Notes under the pieces: model-generated
Databases searched by the model: none
Seen by the model: the letters and a program-made list of their open reading frames with translations, nothing else
What the model was told of the DNA's origin: nothing
Shown here: positions 54,385 to 64,000 of the stretch, in pieces
How the letters are laid out: each line of letters begins with the position of its first letter
Numbering within the stretch: the first letter of the stretch is position 1
Translations under genes and position numbers: made by a program
Assembly (NCBI RefSeq): GCF_030014955.1
Contig: NZ_JAGRPV010000001.1
Coordinates: 2,418,001 to 2,482,000 of the forward strand
DNA from: Cohnella hashimotonis
Lineage (GTDB): Bacteria; Bacillota; Bacilli; Paenibacillales; Paenibacillaceae
Reading direction: 5' to 3'
DNA length: 64,000 bases

Positions 54385-54978
54385 ATGAAAGATTTAAACC
54401 TTTTCTTGTCTCGCTTAGCATGGGATACTCCACCGGAACAACTTCTGGAGGCTAAAGAACAACTAAAGAAGCTCAGCGATCGTGTTTTTAAGTACTTGGT
54501 GCAGCCTGGTGGTAAAATGCATTGGGACCATGCTGCAGAACTCATCGTTGAAATCGGATATCCGAGAGTCGCGCCTATACTCTCTGATCTTTTGGAATGG
54601 TTAAAAGACTTAAATTGGCCAGGGGCGCGCCTTATTTCGGATCTACTGGTTTCGATTAAAGAGCCTTTAACTCCTTTCGTCAAAGACGCATTGCAATCTG
54701 GCGATCAAATATGGAATTACTGGATCATCAATCAAGTGTTAAAACGATGGCCGATTGAAGTAGTTACGTTACTAAGTGAACCCCTGATTGCGTTGGCATT
54801 TGATTTCGATGAGGAAGAAGCTCATTTAGCTGCACTTCAATTACTCGTTAATCTTAAATTGATGCCCACTGAAATCGCTTTGGGCCTAATTGATATGAAA
54901 ATAGAAGACTTTAGAAACGAAGACATAATGAAAGATTTACTTGCGCTAAGAGCAAACGTTGCCGGATGGACGACATAA
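54385..54978 (+). CDS. DUF5071-like protein
   Basis: This 197-residue helical protein has the pattern of DUF5071: WDHAAELIVEIGYPRVAPIL, SDLLEWLKDLNWPGARLI and NYWIINQVLKRWPIEVV, which look like HEAT-type helical repeats. A C-terminal helical extension (about residues 140-190) goes beyond the core domain. The function is unknown; homologues are often orphan genes near toxin or immunity clusters. ATG 54385 follows GAGGAT. The gene is much more AT-rich than its neighbours, suggesting acquisition by transfer. Confidence 0.75.
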   Translation: MKDLNLFLSRLAWDTPPEQLLEAKEQLKKLSDRVFKYLVQPGGKMHWDHAAELIVEIGYPRVAPILSDLLEWLKDLNWPGARLISDLLVSIKEPLTPFVKDALQSGDQIWNYWIINQVLKRWPIEVVTLLSEPLIALAFDFDEEEAHLAALQLLVNLKLMPTEIALGLIDMKIEDFRNEDIMKDLLALRANVAGWTT

Positions 54979-55139
54979 AAATAATACGACAACGATTCCA
55001 CGTAATATAAAGTTTGTCCCACGTTCTTCTTTTGATTGAAATAAAGGATATGCCCGCGTTAACTGGGTGTATGTTAATCTGTGAATTTCATCGATAAGAT
55101 AAAAAAATAGAATCAGGCATGAAAGGAAGACTGATCGTC

Positions 55140-56105
55140 ATGGCGGAATATCCCGAGCTAGCGCTTGAGGCACTGCTTCGCGAAGCGCAAGCCAGTCTCC
55201 GGACGACGTGCAGCGCGGTCCCCGCCTGGTCGATTCCCGGCTTTTATTACGATCGCGAGGGCCATCTGAACGGCAAGCGGTTGATGGAGCCCGATGCCCA
55301 GGCCGTTTATACGACCGCGCTTGCGTATCGCATGACGGGGGAGGCGATCTACGCGTCCAAAGCGGTGGAGATTCTCGACGGCTGGGCGACCGTAAACCGG
55401 GAGATCGGCGGACATGACGGTCCGCTGGTGTCGGCCTATGTAGGCGTCGCCTTCATCCGCGCGGCCCTGTGGCTTGAACCGTTCGACGGGTGGAGTCGGG
55501 AGGCGCGGAACCGGTTCGAAGGTTGGATGACGAACGTGTGTCTTCCCGCGTGGGAGGCCATTGAAGGGCGCAACAACTGGTGGGACTGGAGCTTGTACGC
55601 GCGTCTTGCGCTTCATCGGTTGACGGGCGACGAGCCGGCGTTCGCGCTAGCGACCCAAGCGCTGAAGGCGCATATCGACCATGCGATCGCGGAGAACGGT
55701 TTCCTGCCGGAGGAAGCGGCCAGAGGCGCCAACGCCATGTGGTACCATTACTTCGCCCTGGCGCCGATGACGGCTGCGGCGAAGCTTGTGCTGGATGCGA
55801 CAGGCGAGGATTTGTTTCGATGGACGTCTCCGGGGGGCAAGAGCATCAAACGCGCCCTCGATACGTTCCTTCGCTACGCGGACGGTCGTTCAGACGAATG
55901 GCCCTTCGGCGAGACGCAGAACATCCCGGCTCCGCTCGGCGCGGATACTTGGCCGGTGGATCTTTTCGAGGCGATGGCGCTAATTTATCAGGACGAAGCT
56001 TACGCGCGTTTCGCTGCACCGCATCGGCCGGTTACGGGACACCGCAACGCGAGCAGCGGCTACTTTCAGTCGTATGCATGGAATTACCCTACGCTTATTA
56101 TTTGA
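55140..56105 (+). CDS. Alginate-lyase-family (PF05426-type) protein
   Basis: This 321-residue protein has an (alpha/alpha) toroid of the alginate-lyase superfamily (PNGFYYDREGHLNGKRLM-like start; PDAQAVYTTALAYRMTGEA; AIEGRNNWWDWSLYARLAL; ARGANAMWYHYFAL). The NNW and H/Y positions resemble the substrate cleft of polysaccharide lyase family 5 relatives. It has no signal peptide, so it would act on imported uronate-containing oligosaccharides. ATG 55140 has GGAAGA upstream; ATG 55119 is possible. The gene stands alone, followed by 481 bp without a gene that contain the 62-bp repeats. Confidence 0.8.
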   Translation: MAEYPELALEALLREAQASLRTTCSAVPAWSIPGFYYDREGHLNGKRLMEPDAQAVYTTALAYRMTGEAIYASKAVEILDGWATVNREIGGHDGPLVSAYVGVAFIRAALWLEPFDGWSREARNRFEGWMTNVCLPAWEAIEGRNNWWDWSLYARLALHRLTGDEPAFALATQALKAHIDHAIAENGFLPEEAARGANAMWYHYFALAPMTAAAKLVLDATGEDLFRWTSPGGKSIKRALDTFLRYADGRSDEWPFGETQNIPAPLGADTWPVDLFEAMALIYQDEAYARFAAPHRPVTGHRNASSGYFQSYAWNYPTLII

Positions 56106-56170
56106 CTAATATAAAGTTGGTTCTACGGAGGCTCTCATCGCCCTCGATCGCCGCGCCTCCGTCGCCACCG

Positions 56171-56430
56171 TGCACATATCTTGTGCATCTCCGCGCCTAT
56201 CACGACCCAGCACTACGCCCCGGCCGCCACCAAGCACATTTCTTGTGCATCTGGGCGCCTATCGCCACCCAGCACTACGCCCCGGCCGCCACCGTGCACA
56301 TTTCTTGTGCATCTCCGCGCCTATCGCCACCCAGCTCCACGTCCCGGCCGCCATCGTGCACATTTCTTGTTCATCTCCGCGCCTATCACCACCCAGTACC
56401 AGGCTTCCGCCGCCACCGTGCACCTTTCGA
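56171..56430 (+). repeat. 62-bp tandem repeats with a GTGCAC hairpin
   Basis: The unit start TGCACA (or a variant) recurs at 56171, 56233, 56295, 56357 and 56419, an exact 62-bp period. The core TGCACATTTCTTGTGCA folds as a 6-bp stem with a 5-base loop. The repeats occupy most of the gene-free region 56106-56586. The period is not a multiple of three, so the open frames crossing them are not coding. Confidence 0.88.
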
Positions 56431-56586
56431 TGTACGCCATGTGAACGAGCGCAAAGAAATAACTTATATCGATCATCTCTATAGTAAACATTTATTAAAG
56501 TCGGATGGTAATAGTGTTAAAATAGATAAGGTTAATTCGGACCCGGACAATTTCGCGCAAATTTTAAGATATAAGGATGGTCACAA

Positions 56587-58107
56587 ATGAGTAACGGACA
56601 AACAAGTTCAGACGTAATCTTGATCGGCGCGGGCATCATGAGCGCGACGCTTGGCGCGATGCTGAAGGAACTGGCGCCGAGCTGGAAAATTACCGTGCTC
56701 GAGAAGCTCGCGAGCGCGGGCGAGGAGAGCTCCAACGAATGGAATAACGCCGGAACGGGACATGCGGCGCTGTGCGAGCTCAACTATACCGTCGAAAAGC
56801 CTGACGGCTCGATCGATATCAGCAAGGCGATCAGCATCAACGAGCAATTCCAGGACTCCATGCAGTTCTGGTCGTACCTTGTCGAGAGCAAGCTGATCCG
56901 TAATCCGAACGATTTTATTATGCCCCTTCCGCATATGAGCCTTGTGCACGGGCAAAAAGACGTGTCGTTTTTGAAAAAACGGTATGAGGCGTTGTCCGTC
57001 AATCCGCTGTTCCATGGCATGGAATTCACCGAGGACCACGCCAAGCTGAAGGAATGGATCCCGCTGATCATGAAAAACCGGAGCGGAAGCGAGCCGATCG
57101 CGGCCACCAAGGTCGACGCCGGCACGGACGTCAACTTCGGCGCTTTGACGCGCATGCTGTTCGAACACCTCAAGAAAAACAATGTCGACATCAAATACAA
57201 GCACAAAGTGGACGACATCAGCCGCACGCGCGACGGCGCCTGGGAGCTGAAGGTACGCGCAGACAACGGCCGCGTCGAACGGCACGCCGCGAAGTTCGTC
57301 TTCATCGGCGGCGGCGGAGGCAGCCTCCACTTGCTGCAAAAGACCGGCATACCCGAGGGCAAGCATATCGGAGGCTTCCCGGTCAGCGGTCTGTTCATGT
57401 CCTGCACCAATCCGGAAGTCATCGCCAAGCATCATGCCAAGGTCTACGGCAAGGCCAAGGTAGGCGCGCCTCCGATGTCGGTTCCGCATCTCGATACCCG
57501 TTTCATCGACAACAAAAAGTCGCTGCTGTTCGGACCCTTTGCCGGCTTCTCGCCGAAGTTCCTGAAGACGGGCTCCATGCTCGATCTGATTACTTCGGTC
57601 AAGCCGCACAATCTCGTCACGATGATGGCTGCCGGCGCCAAGAACATGTCGCTCACCAAGTACCTGATCCAGCAGGTGATGCTGTCCAAAGAACAGCGCA
57701 TGGAGGAGCTCCGCGAGTTCGTACCGGACGCGAAGAGCGAGGATTGGGAATTGGTCGTAGCCGGACAGCGCGTGCAGGTCATCAAGGATACGGCCGCAGG
57801 CGGCAAAGGAACGCTGCAATTCGGCACCGAAGTCGTGACGGCGGCCGACGGCTCCGTCGCCGCCCTGCTCGGCGCATCGCCGGGCGCTTCGACCGCCGTA
57901 TCGGTCATGCTGAACGTCATCAAAAGATGCTTCCCGCAGCAAATCCAAGCCTGGGAGCCGAAGCTTAAAGAAATGATCCCGTCGTACGGCGCTTCTTTGC
58001 TTAAAAATCCGGAACTGCTCCGCGAGATTCAAGCATCGACCGCGCATACGCTCGGTTTAAGCGCCGGCAAGGCGTATCAAAAAGCGGCAAGTCAACCCGT
58101 ATCCTAG
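56587..58107 (+). CDS. mqo: Malate:quinone oxidoreductase
   Basis: This 506-residue FAD enzyme of the membrane surface oxidises malate to oxaloacetate and passes electrons to the quinone pool, serving the TCA cycle. The N-terminal FAD site is [20 protein letters not shown]. The family motif [20 protein letters not shown] follows directly, and later come GAGGGSL-like [27 protein letters not shown] and the C-terminal [15 protein letters not shown]. Length matches the family. AAGGATGG lies before the ATG. The gene is single, between the 62-bp repeats and a strong terminator. Confidence 0.95.
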   Translation: MSNGQTSSDVILIGAGIMSATLGAMLKELAPSWKITVLEKLASAGEESSNEWNNAGTGHAALCELNYTVEKPDGSIDISKAISINEQFQDSMQFWSYLVESKLIRNPNDFIMPLPHMSLVHGQKDVSFLKKRYEALSVNPLFHGMEFTEDHAKLKEWIPLIMKNRSGSEPIAATKVDAGTDVNFGALTRMLFEHLKKNNVDIKYKHKVDDISRTRDGAWELKVRADNGRVERHAAKFVFIGGGGGSLHLLQKTGIPEGKHIGGFPVSGLFMSCTNPEVIAKHHAKVYGKAKVGAPPMSVPHLDTRFIDNKKSLLFGPFAGFSPKFLKTGSMLDLITSVKPHNLVTMMAAGAKNMSLTKYLIQQVMLSKEQRMEELREFVPDAKSEDWELVVAGQRVQVIKDTAAGGKGTLQFGTEVVTAADGSVAALLGASPGASTAVSVMLNVIKRCFPQQIQAWEPKLKEMIPSYGASLLKNPELLREIQASTAHTLGLSAGKAYQKAASQPVS

Positions 58108-58124
58108 CATTCCCCGTTTTAACC

Positions 58125-58170
58125 GCAGCGAGCGTCAGGGACATCTTCTCCTGGCGCCGCTGCTTTTTTT
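58125..58170 (+). terminator. Rho-independent terminator of mqo
   Basis: GCAGCG and GCGTCAGG (58125-58139, one bulged A) pair with CCTGGCGC and CGCTGC (58150-58163), followed by TTTTTTT. Confidence 0.88.
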
Positions 58171-58264
58171 AGTTTCAAACGATTTCAAAACGGGTAAATG
58201 AATCGAAAAAAACGAGGCCAGCATGCAATCTTGGGCGGCTAAACGAAAATTTTGGAGGTAACCC

Positions 58265-60166
<1,902 letters not shown>

Positions 60167-60266
60167 GATTTACGTGAAAAGAACCCCGTCATGCGCATAG
60201 ACTGAGCGTTCTCTCATCGCATATAAGTAGATGGAGACTTGAAGTCAACCAGAACGGGGGACGGCC

Positions 60267-61046
60267 ATGTACGGCAACAACAAGCTCGGCAAATACAGGC
60301 TGCTGCGCAAGGATCGGACGGCGGCCGCGCATTTGCCGCCGACCGCGGTCGCCAGCCTGAAGTCGATTCAAGCGATGCTGGGGCGTTATTCGTCCGTCTA
60401 CCTGAAACCGAGTCACGGCACCGGCGGCTTCGGCATCTTCAAGTTGTCGAGATCCAAGGGCCGGTACCTGCTCAAACACGGCACGCACAGTCGCGCGTAC
60501 GCGAAGCTCGAACACGCTTATGGCGCATTTGCCAAGGCAAAGGCGAACAAAACGTATTTGGTCCAAATGGGAATCCCGTTGCTCAGCTACAAGCGCCGGC
60601 CCTTCGATCTTCGCGTCATGGTGCAGCGCAATCCGAAGGGGGCTTGGGAGGCGACCGGCATCGTCGGGCGGGTCGCCAGGCCGAATAAGATCGTGACCAA
60701 TTATCATAACGGAGGCAAGCCGATGCCGGTCGACGTGCTGCTCTCGCAGTCGATTCCCCCGGCGGGGCGTGCCCGCTACAAGCGGCGCCTCATGGGGCTC
60801 GGGCTTCGGGTCAGCCGCCATTTGAACCGCCGTTTTCCTCAATTCCGTGCGTACGGCATCGATATCGGAATCGACCGGTCGCTGAAACCCTGGATTATCG
60901 AGGTGAATTCGCGTCCCGACAAATCCATTTTTAACGCGCTGTCCGACAAGCGGATGTATCGAAAAATAATGGCGTACGGCCGGATGCCCAAAGCGGGAGC
61001 GGCTCGAGCGAGAAAAGCGCGTCGCGTCTTCTCCAAGCGAGCTTAG
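60267..61046 (+). CDS. YheC/YheD-family ATP-grasp protein (spore coat associated)
   Basis: This 259-residue ATP-grasp protein of the endospore coat-associated YheC/YheD group has YLKPSHGTGGFGIFKLS (nucleotide loop), RRPFDLRVMVQRNPKGAWEA and GIVGRVARPNKIVTNYHNGG. The metal-binding end is DIGIDRSLKPWIIEVNSRPD. The family joins amino or carboxyl groups using ATP, but its substrate in the coat is not known. It is shorter than YheC/D proteins with an extra N-terminal domain. GGGGGAC precedes the ATG. It supports a spore-forming host. Confidence 0.88.
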   Translation: MYGNNKLGKYRLLRKDRTAAAHLPPTAVASLKSIQAMLGRYSSVYLKPSHGTGGFGIFKLSRSKGRYLLKHGTHSRAYAKLEHAYGAFAKAKANKTYLVQMGIPLLSYKRRPFDLRVMVQRNPKGAWEATGIVGRVARPNKIVTNYHNGGKPMPVDVLLSQSIPPAGRARYKRRLMGLGLRVSRHLNRRFPQFRAYGIDIGIDRSLKPWIIEVNSRPDKSIFNALSDKRMYRKIMAYGRMPKAGAARARKARRVFSKRA

Positions 61047-61090
61047 CGAGAGCCGGCATCGTCAGTTTCCGGCGAAGGCCATCAACCGAA

Positions 61091-61127
61091 GACGCAGGTT
61101 GCGGATAATCCGTGCCTGCGTCTTTTT
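61091..61127 (+). terminator. Rho-independent terminator of the YheC/D gene
   Basis: GACGCAGG (61091-61098) pairs with CCTGCGTC (61115-61122), followed by TTTTT. Because it spans 61112, an open frame beginning there cannot be the true start of the next gene. Confidence 0.85.
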
Positions 61128-61219
61128 CGCGTTATTATCTATCCGCGCGGGCGCAGCGCAATCGTGTTATGTTTAGTATGGAAGGCACAGCACTTCTTCA
61201 TGAAAGGGTGGAAGGACGA

Positions 61220-62524
61220 TTGAGAGAAAACGCGCGAAAGCATAGCAATTGGGCCGGCAATTACGAATACCAAGCCGCCGAGATCGTCGTTCCGTCAAGC
61301 GTCGAGGAAATCCAGGAGCTTGTGGCGCACAGCAGTCGCGTCAAGGCGCTTGGCTCGCGACATTCGTTTAACGGGATCGCCGATACGAAAGGCACGCAGC
61401 TCTCGATGGACAAGCTGAACCGGGTCATCGACATGGACGAAAGAAGCGGCAGAGTCAAGGTCGAAGGCGGCATTCGATACGGAGAGCTGTGCGCATACTT
61501 GGATCAACGCGGATATGCGCTGCCCAATCTGGCTTCGCTGCCGCATATTACGGTCGCGGGCGCCTGCGCGACCGCAACGCACGGCTCCGGCATTCGCAAC
61601 GGCAACCTGGCGACGTCGGTTCACGCGCTGGACCTGGTGACGGCGAACGGCGATAAGATTTCGATCTCCCGCGACGACGGAGACGGAATGCTGCAAGGCG
61701 CTGTCGTCGGCCTCGGCAGTCTTGGCATCGTGACGGCGGTTACGCTTGAGGCGATTCCGGCGTTTCGCATGAGCCAGACGGTCTACGAAGGGTTAGCGCT
61801 TGCGACGCTTGCGGGCAGCCTCGACGAGATTTTCTCCGCCGCCTACAGCGTCAGCTTGTTCACGGATTGGCGTCAGGCCGGATTTAATCAGGTGTGGCTT
61901 AAACGAAAGGAGCCGGATGAAGGAAGCGAACAATCGCTGGCGGAGCCTTCATTCTACGGCGCCACGCGTGCGACCGAGCGCAAGCATCCGGTGCCGGGAC
62001 TGTCGGCGGACCCATGCAGCGAGCAGCTCGGCATCGTCGGCAGATGGTACGAGCGCCTGCCGCACTTCCGCATGAACTTCACGCCAAGCGCCGGCGAAGA
62101 GCTGCAAAGCGAGTATTTCGTTCCGCGCGCCGCGGCGTACGATGCGCTGTGCGCGATCGAACGGCTGCGCGGGCAGATCGCGCCGCTGCTGTACGTATCC
62201 GAAATCCGCACGATCGCAGCGGACGAGCTGTGGATGAGCCCTTGCTACGGGCAGGACGCGGTGGGCATCCACTTCACGTGGAAGCCCGAGCAGGCGGCCG
62301 TCTCCCGCCTGCTCCCTTTGATCGAGGAGGCGCTTGCCCCTTTCCGGGCGCGCCCGCACTGGGCCAAGCTTCATGTCATGAATCCGGCTCTGCTGCGCTC
62401 GCTTTACGAGAAGCTGCCCGATTTCCAACAACTGGCCGCGCGGTTGGATCCGAACGGCAAATTCCGCAACGCTTATACGGAAAAGTATTTGCTCGGCGCT
62501 GACAGCGTCGGTACGGGAGATTAA
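61220..62524 (+). CDS. FAD-linked alditol oxidase/sugar-lactone oxidase-like protein
   Basis: This 434-residue vanillyl-alcohol-oxidase-type flavoprotein has an FAD_binding_4 domain with VKALGSRHSFNGIADTKGTQ. Its His48 is the expected site of covalent 8-alpha-N1-histidyl FAD, and LPHITVAGACATATHGSG follows. The C-terminal ALO domain (VSEIRTIAADELWMSPCYGQ; RARPHWAKLHVMN) completes it. Relatives oxidise xylitol, sorbitol, or galactono/gulono-lactones with O2. TTG 61220 with GGAAGGA upstream gives the family N-terminus; in-frame ATGs at 61169 and 61178 are alternatives. Its stop overlaps the convergent AraC stop. Confidence 0.85.
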   Translation: MRENARKHSNWAGNYEYQAAEIVVPSSVEEIQELVAHSSRVKALGSRHSFNGIADTKGTQLSMDKLNRVIDMDERSGRVKVEGGIRYGELCAYLDQRGYALPNLASLPHITVAGACATATHGSGIRNGNLATSVHALDLVTANGDKISISRDDGDGMLQGAVVGLGSLGIVTAVTLEAIPAFRMSQTVYEGLALATLAGSLDEIFSAAYSVSLFTDWRQAGFNQVWLKRKEPDEGSEQSLAEPSFYGATRATERKHPVPGLSADPCSEQLGIVGRWYERLPHFRMNFTPSAGEELQSEYFVPRAAAYDALCAIERLRGQIAPLLYVSEIRTIAADELWMSPCYGQDAVGIHFTWKPEQAAVSRLLPLIEEALAPFRARPHWAKLHVMNPALLRSLYEKLPDFQQLAARLDPNGKFRNAYTEKYLLGADSVGTGD

Positions 62525-63360
62525 CGCCCTTTATCTCTTCGATAATGCCCTGGCGACACGCCGTAGGCCTGCTTGAACGACCGGATGAAATAGTTGGGAT
62601 CCATCCCGATTCGGCCGGCCGTCTCCGACACCGAAGCAAGCGGGTCCTCTTCCAGCCATACCGCTGCCTGATGGAGCCGGATGCGGCGAAGGTACGCCAG
62701 CGGCGGCTCGCCATAGGCTTCGCGGAACAGGCGCTGGAAGTGCTGCACCGAGTATCCGACCGCGCTGGCGACGTTCGACATGACCAATGGCTCGGCGAAG
62801 TGCTCGTGCAGGAAGTGGACGGCGCGTGCGAGCGCGGCGTCGGATTGCCGCGTCCGCAGCGGCGCTGCGGGCGAAGCGGGTCCGGCCGCGAGGGAGCCGA
62901 GCAGCAGCAGAAATTCGTATAGGCGCGCAGACAGCAGCCGGGCTGCGTCGGGATCGGCCCGGTCCGCGAGCTGCCAGAGTCCCTGGATGCCCGCGGCAGG
63001 CGCGTCCGTTTCTTTTAGCGTAAACGCCGAACGCAAAGGCAAGCCGCAAGCATCGGCTATATCCGGTGCGCATGCGCCCTCGAAGCCGATGTAGCCAAGC
63101 ATCCAAGGCTGTCCGGGAAACGATTCGTAGCGATGCGGCTCGTCTGCGGGCAGCAGCAGCGCCTGACCGGCATCGACCGACAGACGGTTCCCGTCGGGGA
63201 ATTCAAAGCGGCCGCGGCCGCCGAGCGCGACAAAGCATTGCATCACGGGAAAACCGGCCGGCCGGGCGACCGGATGCTGCGCATGCGCGCCAACGCAGTA
63301 CAGGCTGACCGGGAGCCGTTCGCGTTGTACGGATGGGGATAACCGGAACGGGAGTTGCAT
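62521..63360 (-). CDS. AraC-family regulator with cupin sensing domain
   Basis: This 279-residue regulator has an N-terminal AraC cupin (FVALGGRGRFEFPDGNRLSV; GQALLLPADEPHRYESF) and a C-terminal AraC domain (VMSNVASAVGYSVQHFQRLF; SVSETAGRIGMDPNYFIRSFK). GGAGG lies eight bases before ATG 63360. It is divergent from the GH42 beta-galactosidase at 63509 and most likely activates it in response to a galactoside. Its stop TAA shares bases with the stop of the alditol-oxidase-like gene. Confidence 0.9.
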   Translation of the reverse strand: MQLPFRLSPSVQRERLPVSLYCVGAHAQHPVARPAGFPVMQCFVALGGRGRFEFPDGNRLSVDAGQALLLPADEPHRYESFPGQPWMLGYIGFEGACAPDIADACGLPLRSAFTLKETDAPAAGIQGLWQLADRADPDAARLLSARLYEFLLLLGSLAAGPASPAAPLRTRQSDAALARAVHFLHEHFAEPLVMSNVASAVGYSVQHFQRLFREAYGEPPLAYLRRIRLHQAAVWLEEDPLASVSETAGRIGMDPNYFIRSFKQAYGVSPGHYRRDKGR

Positions 63361-63508
63361 CGCTTTACGCCTCCATGTTCATTTTGTGCTTATTTTGACG
63401 TTCATTGTGCTAACGATTATAGCAGGTGTAAGGCTACAATCAGACTATAGTTTAGTTTTATAACGTTGACAATGAGACGATATGCACAGAGTGAAGGAGA
63501 GAGTTGCG

Positions 63509-64000
63509 ATGGCGAAGCGTTACGCGCCGGTCAGCGGCAAGATCAAGGGATTCATGCATGGCGCGGACTACAATCCGGACCAATGGCAGCACGACCCGAA
63601 GGTGCTCGAGGAGGACATTCGGCTGATGAAGCTGGCCGGCTGCAATGTGATGGCGGTCGGCATCTTCGCCTGGGCGGCGATCGAGCCGGAGGAGGGCCGG
63701 TTCGAATTCGCATGGCTGGACCGCGTGTTGGAACGGTTCGAAGCGAACGGCATCTATGCCTGGCTCGCGACGCCGAGCGGCGCCCGGCCGGCCTGGATGT
63801 CCGAACGCTATCCCGAAGTGCTGCGGGTGAACGCCCAGCGCGTGCGCAACCTGCACGGCTTGCGCCACAATCACTGCTACAGCTCGCCGGTGTACCGGGA
63901 AAAAACGGCGATTATGAACGGAAAGCTGGCGGAGCGGTACGCCCGGCACCCCGCCGTCGTCGGCTGGCATATTTCCAACGAATACGGCGGCGATTGTCAC
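63509..64000 (+). CDS. Beta-galactosidase, glycoside hydrolase family 42, N-terminal part (runs off the right edge)
   Basis: The first 164 residues of a GH42 enzyme are visible: GFMHGADYNPDQWQHDPKVL, then LMKLAGCNVMAVGIFAWAAIE, then LATPSGARPAWMSERYPEVL. They end with the acid/base Glu158 in GWHISNEYGG. GH42 enzymes release galactose from beta-galactosides such as pectic galactan fragments. GAAGGAGAG lies before ATG 63509. The nucleophile, trimerisation and C-terminal domains lie outside the window. The upstream AraC gene is its probable regulator. Confidence 0.9.
   Translation, partial: MAKRYAPVSGKIKGFMHGADYNPDQWQHDPKVLEEDIRLMKLAGCNVMAVGIFAWAAIEPEEGRFEFAWLDRVLERFEANGIYAWLATPSGARPAWMSERYPEVLRVNAQRVRNLHGLRHNHCYSSPVYREKTAIMNGKLAERYARHPAVVGWHISNEYGGDCH

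Noticed and set aside
56171..56430. CRISPR array
   Set aside because: The repeats are contiguous 62-bp units with no unique spacers, and no cas gene is nearby. The same applies to the 51-bp arrays.
56170..56484. Overlapping open frames across the 62-bp repeats
   Set aside because: The repeat period is not a multiple of three, so each copy is read in a different frame. The products are low-complexity and the frames lack ribosome sites.
61112..61219. Upstream extension of the alditol-oxidase-like gene
   Set aside because: The frame opens inside the terminator hairpin of the YheC/D gene, and the extra residues do not match the family N-terminus.

Overview
The window looks like part of the chromosome of a GC-rich, endospore-forming member of the Bacillota, most likely Paenibacillaceae (Cohnella- or Paenibacillus-like). 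This is an inference from several traits seen together: a YheC/YheD-type spore-coat gene, an S-layer-homology (SLH) glycosidase, YesM/YesN-type two-component systems beside CUT1 sugar importers, many AraC regulators, strong GGAGG ribosome sites and CcpA-like operators. No rRNA, tRNA, CRISPR array, prophage or intact insertion sequence was seen.

Layout. 0-3 kb: a LacI-type regulator cut by the left edge, a PAS histidine kinase and a luciferase-like monooxygenase. 3.0-12.8 kb: a first carbohydrate island (YesM/YesN pair, lipoprotein sugar-binding protein, two permeases, then a 2-hydroxyacid dehydrogenase, a DapA-family aldolase/dehydratase and an Ldh/AllD-family dehydrogenase), ending in a terminator preceded by three 51-bp tandem repeats. 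13.2-17.4 kb: a hypothetical gene, an MFS exporter with a divergent AraC regulator, and a LacI regulator. 17.6-35.7 kb: a second, larger island: GH78 alpha-L-rhamnosidase, YesM kinase, CUT1 importer, YesN regulator, a GH127-like glycosidase, then a tightly coupled trio (Asp/Glu-racemase-like protein, RuBisCO-like protein, DUF1537 sugar-acid kinase) and a GH2 beta-galactosidase. 35.9-38.7 kb: two Fur-boxed genes, a siderophore-binding lipoprotein and an AraC regulator fused to the same type of binding domain. 38.7-42.6 kb: AraC regulator and a dehydrogenase-lactonase-dehydrogenase cassette for direct oxidation of a sugar. 42.6-44.8 kb: an AT-richer patch with a toxin-antitoxin pair, a HAD phosphatase, a DUF6881-like gene and a frameshifted DUF2691-like pseudogene. 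44.8-50.5 kb: AraC regulator, large FAD oxidoreductase, a YtrA-type GntR/ABC operon with a clear operator, and fragments of an AraC gene and a GH127 gene. 50.5-64 kb: SLH-GH18 protein, TRM11-like methyltransferase, small genes, an alginate-lyase-family protein, 62-bp tandem repeats, malate:quinone oxidoreductase, a hybrid kinase, YheC/D, an alditol-oxidase-like flavoprotein, an AraC regulator and the start of a GH42 beta-galactosidase.

How it fits together. The window reads as a plant-polysaccharide scavenging region. Rhamnosidase, GH127-like, GH2 and GH42 enzymes trim side chains, two CUT1 systems import oligosaccharides under YesM/YesN control with CcpA-like sites, and oxidative or phosphorylating enzymes process the sugars. 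The most interesting part is the racemase-like/RuBisCO-like/DUF1537 trio at 28.9-32.4 kb. RuBisCO-like proteins acting on phosphorylated 3-oxo-isoapionate are known from D-apiose catabolism, and apiose occurs in rhamnogalacturonan II. The trio may be an apiose route or an undescribed branched-sugar-acid pathway. That assignment is inference; the gene families and active-site residues are read from the sequence.
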